Shown: positions 1 through 8,316 of the stretch, piece after piece | How positions within the stretch are numbered: position 1 is the stretch's first letter | How the letters are laid out: the number at the start of each line of letters is the position of its first letter | From: Gluconacetobacter diazotrophicus PA1 5 | GTDB taxonomy: Bacteria; Pseudomonadota; Alphaproteobacteria; Acetobacterales; Acetobacteraceae | Assembly (NCBI RefSeq): GCF_000067045.1 | Contig: NC_010125.1 | Location: 2,408,001-2,472,000 of the forward strand | Length of the DNA: 64,000 nt | Direction of reading: 5' to 3' | Notes under the pieces: generated by a model | What the model was told of the DNA's origin: nothing | Database searches by the model: none | The model's input: the letters and a program-made list of their open reading frames with translations, nothing else | Position numbers and translations under genes: made by a program

Positions 1-522
1 GCCGGCCTTGATCGCGGCCTCGACGCACCGGCACAGGAAATCCGGGTCGGTGCGCGACCCGTCCTCGGCCGACCATTCCACGTCGTCGGTGAACTGCCGC
101 GCCGCCTGGTTGCCGGCGGTGATCAGCTCCAGCACCGTCTCGGGCTCCATCCGCAGCTTGTATTTCATGTGCAGCGGCGAGGTGGAGATGAAGTTGTGGA
201 TGCGTCCCCGCGCGGCCGGGCGAATGGCCTCGCCGGCGCTGGCGATGTCGTTCCGCCCGCCGCTGCGGGCCAGGGCGCAGATCACGGGGGCACGAATGTG
301 CGAGGCTATCTGGTGCACGCTGTCGAAATCGCCCTTCGACGCCACGGGGAATCCCGCCTCGATCACATCGACGCCCAGTTCCGCCAGCGCCTCGGCCATG
401 CGGAGCTTTTCGGCCAGGTTCATCGAGAAGCCGGGCGATTGTTCGCCGTCACGCAGGGTCGTGTCGAAAATGATGACACGATCATTGTCGATGCGGCCGA
501 AGGACGGATGGTCGATAGTCAT
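1..522 (-). CDS. leuA: 2-isopropylmalate synthase, N-terminal part (runs off the window start)
   Basis: Catalyses the first committed step of leucine synthesis, condensing acetyl-CoA with 2-oxoisovalerate in the cytoplasm. Only the first 174 residues are in the window, all from the TIM-barrel catalytic domain. The metal-binding motif TTLRDGEQSPG lies at residues 21-31, with Arg24 and Asp25 as the expected catalytic and metal ligands. The stretch ELGVDVIEAGFP and the later HISTSPLHMKYKL-like segment also fit the family. The ATG at 522 has a GAGG-type ribosome site just upstream. It is preceded by a leader with a leucine-rich short ORF (645-758), which suggests end-product attenuation. The C-terminal allosteric domain is outside the window and cannot be judged. 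Confidence 0.95.
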   Translation of the reverse strand, partial: MTIDHPSFGRIDNDRVIIFDTTLRDGEQSPGFSMNLAEKLRMAEALAELGVDVIEAGFPVASKGDFDSVHQIASHIRAPVICALARSGGRNDIASAGEAIRPAARGRIHNFISTSPLHMKYKLRMEPETVLELITAGNQAARQFTDDVEWSAEDGSRTDPDFLCRCVEAAIKAG

Positions 523-644
523 GAATTACCTCGGATTGATCCGGATGTTCGCCTTTGAACGCCGTGCGGGCGTTCCTGCCTTGCATGCGGGATGGCTCCC
601 GCAACTTCCCCTGGGCGTACCGGCGTCCTGCCGGCCCTGAACGC
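523..644 (-). promoter_or_regulatory. leuA 5' leader with two stem-loops, candidate attenuator
   Basis: Between the leader ORF stop and the leuA start, the minus-strand transcript can form two perfect 7-bp stem-loops: TGCGGGA/TCCCGCA (586-603, 4-nt loop) and GAACGCC/GGCGTTC (557-575, 5-nt loop). The 3' arm of the second can pair instead with GACGCC copies at 622-627 and, inside the leader ORF, at 678-683. Such mutually exclusive pairing is what an attenuator needs. No U-run follows either hairpin, so a classical intrinsic terminator is not evident; control could be translational or Rho-dependent. This is inference from base pairing only. Confidence 0.45.
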
Positions 645-758
645 TCAGGGGCAGATAAGTCGAAGGCTGAGGAGAAGGGCGTCCCGGCCGCAGGCACGCG
701 ACAGGGCCGGCGCCACTGCGCCCGACAAGCCTGCCGTCATGATCGTTGCGGAATCCAT
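645..758 (-). CDS. candidate leucine leader peptide upstream of leuA
   Basis: A 37-codon ORF (31 codons from the internal ATG at 740) ends with DALLLSLRLICP. Five of eight consecutive residues are leucine, using CTT and CTC codons that are uncommon in this GC-rich window. It lies immediately downstream of a plausible promoter and upstream of paired hairpins and leuA, as in known leu operon leader peptides. The leucine run near the stop is the feature that lets ribosome stalling report on charged tRNA-Leu. Neither ATG has a strong ribosome binding site, and with the suggested promoter the ATG at 758 would be nearly leaderless, so 740 may be the real start. Confidence 0.5.
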   Translation of the reverse strand: MDSATIMTAGLSGAVAPALSRACGRDALLLSLRLICP

Positions 759-765
759 GGCCGGC

Positions 766-793
766 ACCATACAGGCCGATCCGCCGATTGCAA
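766..793 (-). promoter_or_regulatory. candidate sigma-70 promoter for the leuA leader
   Basis: On the minus strand, TTGCAA (788-793) and TATGGT (766-771) are separated by 16 bp, a reasonable match to -35 and -10 elements. The predicted start falls at about 759, right before the leader peptide ORF. Based on motif inspection only. Confidence 0.35.
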
Positions 794-825
794 CAGAAAA
801 GGCCCGTCCATCCGTATCCGGCGGA

Positions 826-1386
826 TTACAGGCCGAACGCGTCGCGGATACTGTGCGCCGACTGTCCGGGCGTCATGCGAACCGTGTCCAGTTCCAGGTC
901 GTACGCCATGCCGCGATGCACCCGATCATACTGCCAGCGCGCCAGGCCGATCCGCCGATCACCCCGCGCGCGCTCCCGCGCTTCCAAAATCGCCAGCGGC
1001 GCAAACAGCCCGACCAGATGCACGACGCAGCCCGCCAGCAGCGCCCGATAGTCGCGCGCGTCGGCCGCATCCAGCATCACGTCGTCCACGATCAGGTCGT
1101 TCCCCTGCCCCGCCATGGCGGCCACGGCATGGCGCATACCGCGCATCGCCCGTGCCATCACCGCCCCGCCGCGAATGGCGATCGAGGGATGCCCGTCCCG
1201 GGTTTCGGGGACGAATTGCATGCCATCCGGATGATCGAGCATCCGTGGCGGCAGCATGGAGACGAAATCGTCCATCGCGACATGCAGGAACGGGCGGTCC
1301 AGCAGCCCCTGAAGCGCCCGCGCGACGGAACTCTTGCCGACGCTGCCGACACCGTTGAGGATGATGACGCAAGGCGGCCGGTCCAT
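826..1386 (-). CDS. chloramphenicol phosphotransferase-like P-loop protein
   Basis: A 186-residue protein with a Walker A loop GVGSVGKS at residues 12-19 and the segment HVAMDDF at 35-41, whose aspartates sit where the catalytic aspartate lies in chloramphenicol 3-O-phosphotransferase (CPT family, PF07931). It later has LIVDDVML, typical of the nucleotide-kinase fold. The family covers small-molecule kinases, and most members have no proven link to chloramphenicol, so the substrate is unknown. It starts 3 bp after the amidase gene stops on the same strand, so the two are probably co-transcribed. A cytoplasmic kinase next to an exported amidase is an odd pairing with no obvious shared pathway. 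Confidence 0.75.
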   Translation of the reverse strand: MDRPPCVIILNGVGSVGKSSVARALQGLLDRPFLHVAMDDFVSMLPPRMLDHPDGMQFVPETRDGHPSIAIRGGAVMARAMRGMRHAVAAMAGQGNDLIVDDVMLDAADARDYRALLAGCVVHLVGLFAPLAILEARERARGDRRIGLARWQYDRVHRGMAYDLELDTVRMTPGQSAHSIRDAFGL

Positions 1387-1389
1387 ATT

Positions 1390-2289
1390 TCAGCCGGTCA
1401 GGTGCGTGATGCCGTTGGCCGAGGCGAAATAACGGTCGATGGCCTGCTTCATGGCCCCGGCGACCATCATCCTGTGTCCGGCCTGGCGCAATGCGGCTTC
1501 GTCCATCCGGTTGGACATGAACCCCATTTCGACCAGCACCGAGGGGATGTCGGCCGATTTCAGCACGACGAAGGCCGCATGGCGGGACGGATGGGGCAGC
1601 AGCCCGATCCGCGACTGGAAGGACGCGACCACGCTGCTGGCCATGTGGGCGGCGCCGCGCCGCGTCTCCTCGGTCACCAGGCTGGCCAGGATGGCCTGCA
1701 CCTCGGGCGAACTGGCATGCACCTGCGGGCCGCCGAAGCGGTCGGCGCTGTTTTCGGTGCGCGCCAGCGCCGCGGTCTGCGCGTCCGACGCCTGGCCCGA
1801 CAGGGTGTAGACGCTGGCCCCGCGCACCCCGCGATCGGTCAGCGCGTCGGCATGCATGGAAATGAACAGGGCCGCCCGGTGGGCATGGGCGATATCCACC
1901 CGACCTTCCAGCGGAATGAAACGGTCGTCCGACCGCGTCATCGCCACGCGATAGGCGCCGCTGGCCAGCAACTGCCGACGCAGTTCGGCCGCCGCGGCCT
2001 CGGCGATGTGTTTTTCGTAGGTGCCCGAGACCCATATTTCGCCTGGGTCCTTTCCGCCATGACCGGGGTCGAGCATGACCAGCGGCAGGTGCGCCACCGC
2101 CCGCCCGACGATGGCGGGCGCGGCCAATCCCGTCGCATGCCGCGCATGGTGCGCCACGCGGCGCTGCGCCGCCAACGCGACCCGTGGGCGCACGGCCAGG
2201 ATCGCCGCCAGGCCGGTCGCGGACAGGCCGGCCCGCAGGACCTGCCGGCGTCCGCGCGCAGTCACGTTATCGGAACTATCCTTGTGCAT
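1390..2289 (-). CDS. exported N-acetylmuramoyl-L-alanine amidase (amidase_3), Tat-type signal
   Basis: Cleaves the amide bond between MurNAc and the peptide stem of peptidoglycan, normally for daughter-cell separation. The 299-residue protein has a twin-arginine motif (GRRQVLRAG, residues 13-21) and a hydrophobic stretch ending near residue 41, so it is probably exported folded by Tat, as AmiA and AmiC are. Zinc ligands of the amidase_3 fold are visible: His77 in DPGHGG, Glu92 and His146 in SMHADA, with catalytic Glu254 in VEMGF. It has no LysM or AMIN domain. The ATG at 2289 lacks a convincing ribosome site, but it is the start that keeps the signal peptide intact. Confidence 0.88.
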   Translation of the reverse strand: MHKDSSDNVTARGRRQVLRAGLSATGLAAILAVRPRVALAAQRRVAHHARHATGLAAPAIVGRAVAHLPLVMLDPGHGGKDPGEIWVSGTYEKHIAEAAAAELRRQLLASGAYRVAMTRSDDRFIPLEGRVDIAHAHRAALFISMHADALTDRGVRGASVYTLSGQASDAQTAALARTENSADRFGGPQVHASSPEVQAILASLVTEETRRGAAHMASSVVASFQSRIGLLPHPSRHAAFVVLKSADIPSVLVEMGFMSNRMDEAALRQAGHRMMVAGAMKQAIDRYFASANGITHLTG

Positions 2290-2914
2290 GAATACCGGTC
2301 CATGTTGCGGATCCTGCCCGCCACCCTAGCAGGGTCCGTGGCCCAAGTCAGCATTTCAACGACTTGCGGGGGGTCATTGGTACGGACGCGCAGGCGGCAT
2401 CCCTGCCTGCCAACGGGTGCTTGCAGCGGGGGCGCAGTTAGGTCATGCTGTACTGGTGATGGAACCGCGTCGATCGACGCCGGAACACGGCAAGGTCGGC
2501 ATGACCGGGTCCATCCGGCAGGCCGGCCCATCGGGGCGTGGCGCCCGACGCCGAGGCGATCGGGCCGCCCCACGCTGACGGGACAAGGCTGCCGCTCCGC
2601 CCCCGGCCGCAAGGCCGGGCGCAGGATGACGACGCCATGTGATCCGACGATGCGACCGGGCGCTGCACGGGCGCGCGTCACCGCCTGATGAGGATGGATG
2701 AACGCCACGCGACCCGCACTGGCAGACGGCACGACACAGCACGCGTCCCACGTGACGCGCGCTGGCGCCGCCTGCGCGGGCCCCGCCGCAACGGTTTCCG
2801 GATCCATCGTATTTTCCCCGTCTGCTTTTGCCCGTCTTGCCCGTCGCAGTTGCCCGTCCCCCATGCGGACGCAGGACAGACGCCGGGACAGGGCATACCG
2901 GAGTTCCGTTTTTA
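2290..2914. other. 625-bp non-coding stretch between amidase and rne
   Basis: This divergent intergenic region carries no recognisable gene. Open frames on both strands here are low-complexity, Arg/Pro/Ala-rich artefacts of high GC. It must hold the promoters of the amidase gene (minus) and rne (plus). Its length fits a long rne 5' untranslated region, which in other bacteria mediates autoregulation by RNase E. A TTGCCCGTC repeat lies near its 3' end. I recognise no riboswitch or tRNA. Confidence 0.5.
2828..2858 (+). repeat. three copies of TTGCCCGTC in the rne leader
   Basis: TTGCCCGTC occurs at 2828-2836, 2837-2845 and 2850-2858, about 60-90 bases before the rne start codon. The first two are directly abutting. 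It could be a regulatory or protein-binding repeat in the rne leader, or a small slippage expansion. Confidence 0.6.
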
Positions 2915-5900
2915 ATGAACAAGCGCATGCTGATCGATACGACCCACGCGGAAGAAACCCGCGTGGTCGTAATGGATGGTAACAGGCTCGAAGACTACGA
3001 CGTCGAGGCATCGGCCAAGAAACAGCTCAAGGGCAATATCTACCTGGCCAAGGTGATCCGGGTCGAGCCCAGCCTGCAGGCCGCCTTCGTCGAATATGGC
3101 GGGAACCGCCACGGCTTCCTGGCCTTCAGCGAGATCCATCCGGACTATTACCAGATCCCCGTCGCGGATCGCGAGAAGCTGCTGGCCCTTCAGGAAGAAG
3201 AGGCCCGCATCGACGAGGCGCAGTCGCAGGACGACGACGCCGAGGCGCCGGCCGAGCCCGCCGCCGCCGATGCCCAGGCCGATGGCGACGCCCAGGCCGC
3301 CGACGGCGAGGCCGAGCCGCTGCCGGAAACCGTGGGCGGCGAGACCGACACGGGCGACGAGAGCCTGGTCCAGCGCCGCATCGCCCGCTTCCTGCGCAAC
3401 TACAAGATCCAGGAGGTCATTCGCCGCCGCCAGATCCTGCTGGTGCAGGTCGTCAAGGAAGAGCGCGGCAACAAGGGCGCGGCGCTGACCACCTATATCT
3501 CGCTGGCCGGGCGCTATTGCGTGCTGATGCCCAATTCGCTGCGCGGCGGCGGGGTATCGCGCAAGATCACGTCGGTGGCCGACCGCCGCCGGCTGAAGGA
3601 CGTGATCGCGGAACTGCAGATCCCGCGCGGCATGGCGATGATCGTCCGCACCGCCGGCGCCCAGCGGCCGCGGCCCGAGATCATGCGCGACTGCGAGTAC
3701 CTGCTGCGGCTGTGGGACGACATCCGCGACCACACGATGCATTCCGTCGCCCCCGCGCTGATCTATGAAGAAGCCAGCCTGATCAAGCGCGCCATCCGCG
3801 ACATCTATACCCGCGATGTGGGCGAGATCCTGGTCGACGGCGAGGCCGGATGGAAATCGGCGCGCGAATTCATGCGCATGCTGATGCCGCAGAGCGCGCC
3901 GAAGGTGAAATGCTGGCGGGACGGCGGCCAGCCGCTGTTTTCGCACTTCAATGTCGAGGGCCTGCTGGACTCGATGCTCTCCCCCACGGTGCAACTGCGC
4001 TCGGGCGGGTATCTGGTCATCAACCAGGCCGAGGCCCTGGTCGCGATCGACGTCAATTCGGGCCGCGCGACGCGCGAGCGCAATATCGAAGAGACGGCGC
4101 TGCGCACCAACCTGGAAGCGGCCGAGGAAGTGGCGCGGCAACTGCGCCTGCGCGACCTGGCCGGACTGATCGTCATCGATTTCATCGATATGGAAAGCCG
4201 CAAGCACAACGGGATGGTCGAGCGGCGGCTGAAGGACGCGCTGCGCACCGACCGCGCGCGCATCCAGGTCGGCGCGATCTCGCATTTCGGGCTGCTGGAA
4301 ATGTCGCGGCAGCGGCTGCGCCCGTCGATCGCTGAATCGACCTTCACCCCCTGCCCGCACTGCCAGGGCACCGGCATCATACGCGGCACCGAAAGTGCGG
4401 CCCTGCATGTGCTGCGCGCCGTCGAGGAAGAGGGCGCGCGCCGTCGCGCGGCCGAGATCACGGTGCATGTGGCCGCCGAGATCGCGCTCTATATCCTGAA
4501 CAACAAGCGGGCCTGGCTGAGCGAGATCGAAAAGCGGCACAAGATGCATGTCGTCTTCTCGCCCGATGCCAGCCTGCTGCCGCCGCAGCTTCGCATCGAG
4601 CGCGTACGGCCGCAGACCGAACGGTTCGAGCCCGTCGCGCCGCCGGTGCTGGCCGAACCGACCGACATCCTGGCCGAGGAGACCGAAGCCGCCGCGCCCG
4701 TCGTGCGCGAAATCCCGATCCAGGCCGAAGCCCCGGCCGATGCGGCCGTCGCAGCCGAGGCCGCGCCGGTTTCCACCGAGGAAGGCGAGGAAGGAACCGA
4801 TCATCGCCGCCGCCGGCGGCGGCGCCGTCGCCGGCGTGGCGGCGAGCGGGCCGAGGGTGCGCCCCAGGCCGTGCCGGCCGAAGCCGCCGATGCGGAACAG
4901 GCGGACGAAGACGCCGGACATGGGAACGAGGGCGAGGAAGAGACCGCGCCCGCCATCCATGCCGAGAGCGTGGCCGAGCCCGCGCCGGCCCGTGAAGAGG
5001 GCGGACGCGACCGCAATCGCCGCCGCCGTGACCGGCAGGACCGCCGTCCGGCACAGCCGGCCGCCCCGTCGGCGCAGGCACCGTATCGCGGCCCGACGCC
5101 GGCCAATCCGTTCGGCGACGGCATCCTCGATATTTTCGATGTGATCGAGCAATCGACCGAGGCCCCGCAGGCCCCTGTCCGGCGGCCCGAGCCGAATGCG
5201 ATGCCGGCCGACATCGTCGACGTCGCCGAGACGCTGGCCGTGTCGGAACCCGAGGCGGTCCCCGCGATCGTCGAAGCCGAAATCGTGATCGAGGCCGCCC
5301 CCGTGGAAGCCGCGCCGGTCGAGGCTGAACCTGTTGAGGTCGAGGCCGAGACGGTCGAAACCCCGGCCAAGCCCCGCCGCCGCACCCGCGCCCGCAAGAG
5401 CGCGGTGGCCGAGGCCGTGACGGCCGAGGCCCCGGACAGCACGGCGGAGCCCGCGCCCGTTGCCGCCGAGGCTGAAGAACCGGCCAAGCCCAAGCGTCGC
5501 CGCGCGGCGACGCCGCGCAAGACGGCCGCCAAGGCAGCGGCGGAAGAGCCGACCGTTGCCGATAGCGCGCCCCCGGCGACAGCCGAGGCCGTACCCGCCG
5601 AGGATGCGGCCGAAGCGGCACCGAAGAAGCCGACCCGCAAGCGGACCACGCGGGCGACCACCACGACCCGCGCCCGCAAGGCCAAGGCGGCCGAGGACGC
5701 CGCAACCGAGGCTGATGCCACCGAGGCGGCCGAGCCGGCCCCCGAGGCCCCGGCCAAGCCGCGCCGCACGCGCAAGGCCCCTGCCCGCGCCAAGGCAGCG
5801 GCGAAGCCGCAGGCGGAAGCCGAGGCCACGGCCGAACCGACCCCGGAAGCCGAAAAGACGGCCCCGGTGGTACAGCCGATCGTCATCGACGATTCCAAAC

Positions 5901-5938
5901 CGGCCCCGGCCCGCAAGACCGGCTGGTGGCGCCGCTGA
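2915..5938 (+). CDS. rne: ribonuclease E
   Basis: Endoribonuclease that starts mRNA decay and processes rRNA and tRNA, scaffolding the degradosome at its C-terminus. The 1007-residue protein starts MNKRMLID, the usual RNase E/G N-terminus; upstream in-frame codons read as non-family sequence, so ATG 2915 is chosen. An S1 domain is interrupted by an acidic Ala/Glu/Asp-rich insert at about residues 95-152, common in alphaproteobacteria. The two magnesium-binding aspartates are Asp379 (AIDVNSG) and Asp422 (VIDFIDM), spaced 43 residues apart as in E. coli. The Zn-link is Cys480/Cys483 (CPHCQGTG). The tail from about residue 600 is disordered, with Arg-rich RNA-binding blocks and Ala/Pro/Glu repeats, ending in KTGWWRR. 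It is followed by an intrinsic terminator. Confidence 0.97.
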   Translation: MNKRMLIDTTHAEETRVVVMDGNRLEDYDVEASAKKQLKGNIYLAKVIRVEPSLQAAFVEYGGNRHGFLAFSEIHPDYYQIPVADREKLLALQEEEARIDEAQSQDDDAEAPAEPAAADAQADGDAQAADGEAEPLPETVGGETDTGDESLVQRRIARFLRNYKIQEVIRRRQILLVQVVKEERGNKGAALTTYISLAGRYCVLMPNSLRGGGVSRKITSVADRRRLKDVIAELQIPRGMAMIVRTAGAQRPRPEIMRDCEYLLRLWDDIRDHTMHSVAPALIYEEASLIKRAIRDIYTRDVGEILVDGEAGWKSAREFMRMLMPQSAPKVKCWRDGGQPLFSHFNVEGLLDSMLSPTVQLRSGGYLVINQAEALVAIDVNSGRATRERNIEETALRTNLEAAEEVARQLRLRDLAGLIVIDFIDMESRKHNGMVERRLKDALRTDRARIQVGAISHFGLLEMSRQRLRPSIAESTFTPCPHCQGTGIIRGTESAALHVLRAVEEEGARRRAAEITVHVAAEIALYILNNKRAWLSEIEKRHKMHVVFSPDASLLPPQLRIERVRPQTERFEPVAPPVLAEPTDILAEETEAAAPVVREIPIQAEAPADAAVAAEAAPVSTEEGEEGTDHRRRRRRRRRRRGGERAEGAPQAVPAEAADAEQADEDAGHGNEGEEETAPAIHAESVAEPAPAREEGGRDRNRRRRDRQDRRPAQPAAPSAQAPYRGPTPANPFGDGILDIFDVIEQSTEAPQAPVRRPEPNAMPADIVDVAETLAVSEPEAVPAIVEAEIVIEAAPVEAAPVEAEPVEVEAETVETPAKPRRRTRARKSAVAEAVTAEAPDSTAEPAPVAAEAEEPAKPKRRRAATPRKTAAKAAAEEPTVADSAPPATAEAVPAEDAAEAAPKKPTRKRTTRATTTTRARKAKAAEDAATEADATEAAEPAPEAPAKPRRTRKAPARAKAAAKPQAEAEATAEPTPEAEKTAPVVQPIVIDDSKPAPARKTGWWRR

Positions 5939-5975
5939 CACCAGCGCGGCGGGCCATTCCAGCCCGTTGAACAAG

Positions 5976-6009
5976 AAGCCCCGCTTCCGAAAGGAGGCGG
6001 GGCTTTTTT
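5976..6009 (+). terminator. intrinsic terminator of rne
   Basis: AAGCCCCGC (5976-5984) pairs with GCGGGGCTT (5997-6005), and the stem runs straight into a T-run. It is 37 bases after the rne stop codon and is a textbook Rho-independent terminator. Confidence 0.9.
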
Positions 6010-6170
6010 GTTATCCAGTGCAGGGTCCCTGCTTCGGCCGGGCACGCCCGAGGGGAAGAATAAATATAATCTTCACAATTGGCGTCCCGGAAATCGCCTA
6101 GACTCATCCATGAATATGCGTCGCTTCGCGCGGACAAGCGGCCTGGGCACAAAAATCAACGAGGCAGCCA

Positions 6171-8054
6171 GTGCGCTTTTTCGGCATCAAGGTATCTTTA
6201 GGCCTCCTTTTCATACTCATCGCGCTGTCCTGCGTTTTTTCCGGAATATCTTCGATAAGAGGGCTGACGCAGGTCAATCTCCGGGTAGAGGAGATCGCGC
6301 ACAAATCGCTGGCGAACATCAGGGGCCTGGCCGCGATCGACAGTCAGATCCGCGCTTTCCGGGGCGTCGAGATCAAGCAACTCGGGACATCCTCGCCAGA
6401 GGAGTTTGCGACTCTTTCCAGTTCCAGCGCCGCGATTTCCGATAAAATTGCGCATGCCATCGACGCGTACGTGCCCTTCATCCAGACCGACCAGGATCAG
6501 GTCCTGTTCCACAACCTTGAAACGCAGTGGGACGAGTACAAGGATTTCCACGACACCACATTCAAGAACTGGGGCGCGGCCCACGACAGGACCCAGACCC
6601 TTGTCAACGAGGGGCAACGCCTGATCGAATTGCAGGAAACGGTTTCCGAAACGCTGACGTCCTTCATGAATGGAAACATACAGGACGCCGCCACCTACGC
6701 TTCGGAATCGGGGGCCACATACACGGCGACGCTGCGGCGGGTCTATGCGGCGTATGTCACGCTGTTCGTTTCCATGCTCATTTCCGGCCTTGTCGTGGTG
6801 CTGAACATTCTTCGGCCGCTTCAGAAAATCAATGCATCCATCAGCAGGTTGGCAAAGGGCCAGACCGATCTGACGTTCCCGTGCGCGGACAGGAAGGATG
6901 AAATCGGCGATATTTCCCGGTCCCTGGACGTCTTCCGCGCCGCCGCCATCGCGAAGAGGGACCTGGAGCGCGACGCCGAACTCCAGCGCCAGCGTGCCGA
7001 CACCGAACGCGCTTCCATTCAGAAAAAAGCCGAAGCCGAAGCCAGCGAATGGCTGCGCAGGGCGACGGGCACCCTGGCGGCCGGCCTGAAACGGATGGCC
7101 GAGGGCGACCTGTCCTTCCAGATCGAGACCCGGTTTTCAAAAGAGTTCGAGCCGCTGCGCGAGGATTTCAACCAGTCCCTGACCCAGCTTGCCGCGACGT
7201 TCGCCCAGATGTCGGGCGCCATTCAGGCCATCAGCAACGGCGCGCGCGAACTGGCGACCGGGGCCGACAACCTGGCGTCCCGGACCGAACGCCAGGCGAC
7301 GGCCCTGGAGCAGACGGACGCCGCCGTGGCGGGCATTGCGCAAAGCGTGGGGGATACGGCCAGGCGATCCGAAACCGCCCAGCAGATCGGCACGCAGGCG
7401 CGCCGGTCCGCCGCCGCGTCAAGCACGATCACGCATGCGACGGAAGAGGCCATGAACCGCATCGAGAACGGCTCGGAACAGATTTCATCGGTTGTCGATG
7501 TGATCGAGAGCATTGCCTTCCAGACCAACATCCTGGCGCTGAATGCCAGCGTCGAGGCTGCCAGGGCCGGTGACGCGGGCCGGGGCTTCGCCGTGGTCGC
7601 CCACGAGGTCCGGTCGCTGGCGCAGAAATGCGGCGAGGCCGCCGTGGATGTCAGGACCGTCATCCGCAATACCGCCGCCGACGTGAAGGAAGGCTCGGGC
7701 CGCGTGAAGGAATGCAGCGGAACATTGCGGACGATCGTGGACTTCATCGGTCAGATGGGCCAGCACCTGGACGCCATAGCCGTCTCGGCCAGGGAACAAT
7801 CCGCCAGCCTGACGGACATCACCGCCGCGATGGCCTCGCTGGGTCAGACGACCCAGCAGAATGCCGCCGTCGCGGAACAGTTCAACGCCGCGTCCTCCAG
7901 CCTCGCGAACGAAAGCCACCGGCTTAACGACCTTGTCGGGCAGTTCCACCTGCCGGAGCCGGCGGAAGACGAGTCCGGTCAGGACCTGGAGTTCATGGAC
8001 GCTGATCTCCCCAGCGCCAGCGCCAGCCCCCTTCGGTTTTCCGTCGGCAGATAA
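6171..8054 (+). CDS. methyl-accepting chemotaxis protein
   Basis: A 627-residue transmembrane chemoreceptor. Order: transmembrane helix at about 7-29, periplasmic four-helix-type sensor at 30-190, second helix at about 190-212, HAMP at about 213-265, a second HAMP-like segment (WLRRATGTLAAGLKRMAEGD region, about 290-345), then the cytoplasmic signalling coiled coil. The hairpin tip contains IAFQTNILALNASVEAAR and EVRSLAQKCGEAA; the usual family sequence is EVRxLAQRSAxAA, so the RSA triplet is changed to KCG. No C-terminal CheR-docking pentapeptide is seen. The start is GTG 6171 with GAGG six bases upstream. The upstream 100 bp is notably AT-rich and has a TATAAT at 6065-6070. No other chemotaxis gene is nearby, so it is an orphan receptor. 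Confidence 0.92.
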   Translation: MRFFGIKVSLGLLFILIALSCVFSGISSIRGLTQVNLRVEEIAHKSLANIRGLAAIDSQIRAFRGVEIKQLGTSSPEEFATLSSSSAAISDKIAHAIDAYVPFIQTDQDQVLFHNLETQWDEYKDFHDTTFKNWGAAHDRTQTLVNEGQRLIELQETVSETLTSFMNGNIQDAATYASESGATYTATLRRVYAAYVTLFVSMLISGLVVVLNILRPLQKINASISRLAKGQTDLTFPCADRKDEIGDISRSLDVFRAAAIAKRDLERDAELQRQRADTERASIQKKAEAEASEWLRRATGTLAAGLKRMAEGDLSFQIETRFSKEFEPLREDFNQSLTQLAATFAQMSGAIQAISNGARELATGADNLASRTERQATALEQTDAAVAGIAQSVGDTARRSETAQQIGTQARRSAAASSTITHATEEAMNRIENGSEQISSVVDVIESIAFQTNILALNASVEAARAGDAGRGFAVVAHEVRSLAQKCGEAAVDVRTVIRNTAADVKEGSGRVKECSGTLRTIVDFIGQMGQHLDAIAVSAREQSASLTDITAAMASLGQTTQQNAAVAEQFNAASSSLANESHRLNDLVGQFHLPEPAEDESGQDLEFMDADLPSASASPLRFSVGR

Positions 8055-8277
8055 GAAGGAAGACCAGCGTCGCGATCAGGTCGAAAACGACCAGTGCCGG
8101 AACCACCACCCAGGCATTGGACCTGGCCAGAACGAATTGGGGCAGCATCATCGGGGGGAACGAGAGGGCTACCACAAAGGCGCCAAAGAGCGCCCAGCCT
8201 TGCCATGTGACGGGAAGCCCGGCCCCGTATCCGTACCGCTTTGCCCGAAACCATGCCTTTGACGGAAAGTCGGACAT
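7993..8277 (-). CDS. small two-helix membrane protein of unknown function
   Basis: About 94 residues, with KRYGYGAGLPVTWQGWALFG near the N-terminus, then two hydrophobic segments separated by a short loop and a basic Trp/Arg-rich tail. I believe similar proteins with the GYGxGxPxTWQGW signature are common in Acetobacteraceae, but no function is known to me. ATG 8277 is preferred over 8292 because GGAGG lies 7-11 bases upstream. Its 3' end overlaps the 3' end of the convergent chemoreceptor gene by 62 bp. Confidence 0.7.
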   Translation of the reverse strand: MSDFPSKAWFRAKRYGYGAGLPVTWQGWALFGAFVVALSFPPMMLPQFVLARSNAWVVVPALVVFDLIATLVFLLICRRKTEGGWRWRWGDQRP

Positions 8278-8316
8278 CCGGTCATCCTCCATGCGTCTGC
8301 CGGCGGCCGCGAAACC

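Noticed and set aside
592-2688. Very long open frame on the plus strand across the leuA leader, the CPT-like gene and the amidase gene
   Set aside because: Translation is Arg/Pro/His-rich with no family motifs and lies antisense to clear genes; in high-GC DNA such frames are common by chance.
2912-5974. Open frame of about 1000 codons antisense to rne
   Set aside because: Gly/Arg/Leu low-complexity product mirroring the rne codon pattern; no motif, and rne itself is unambiguous.
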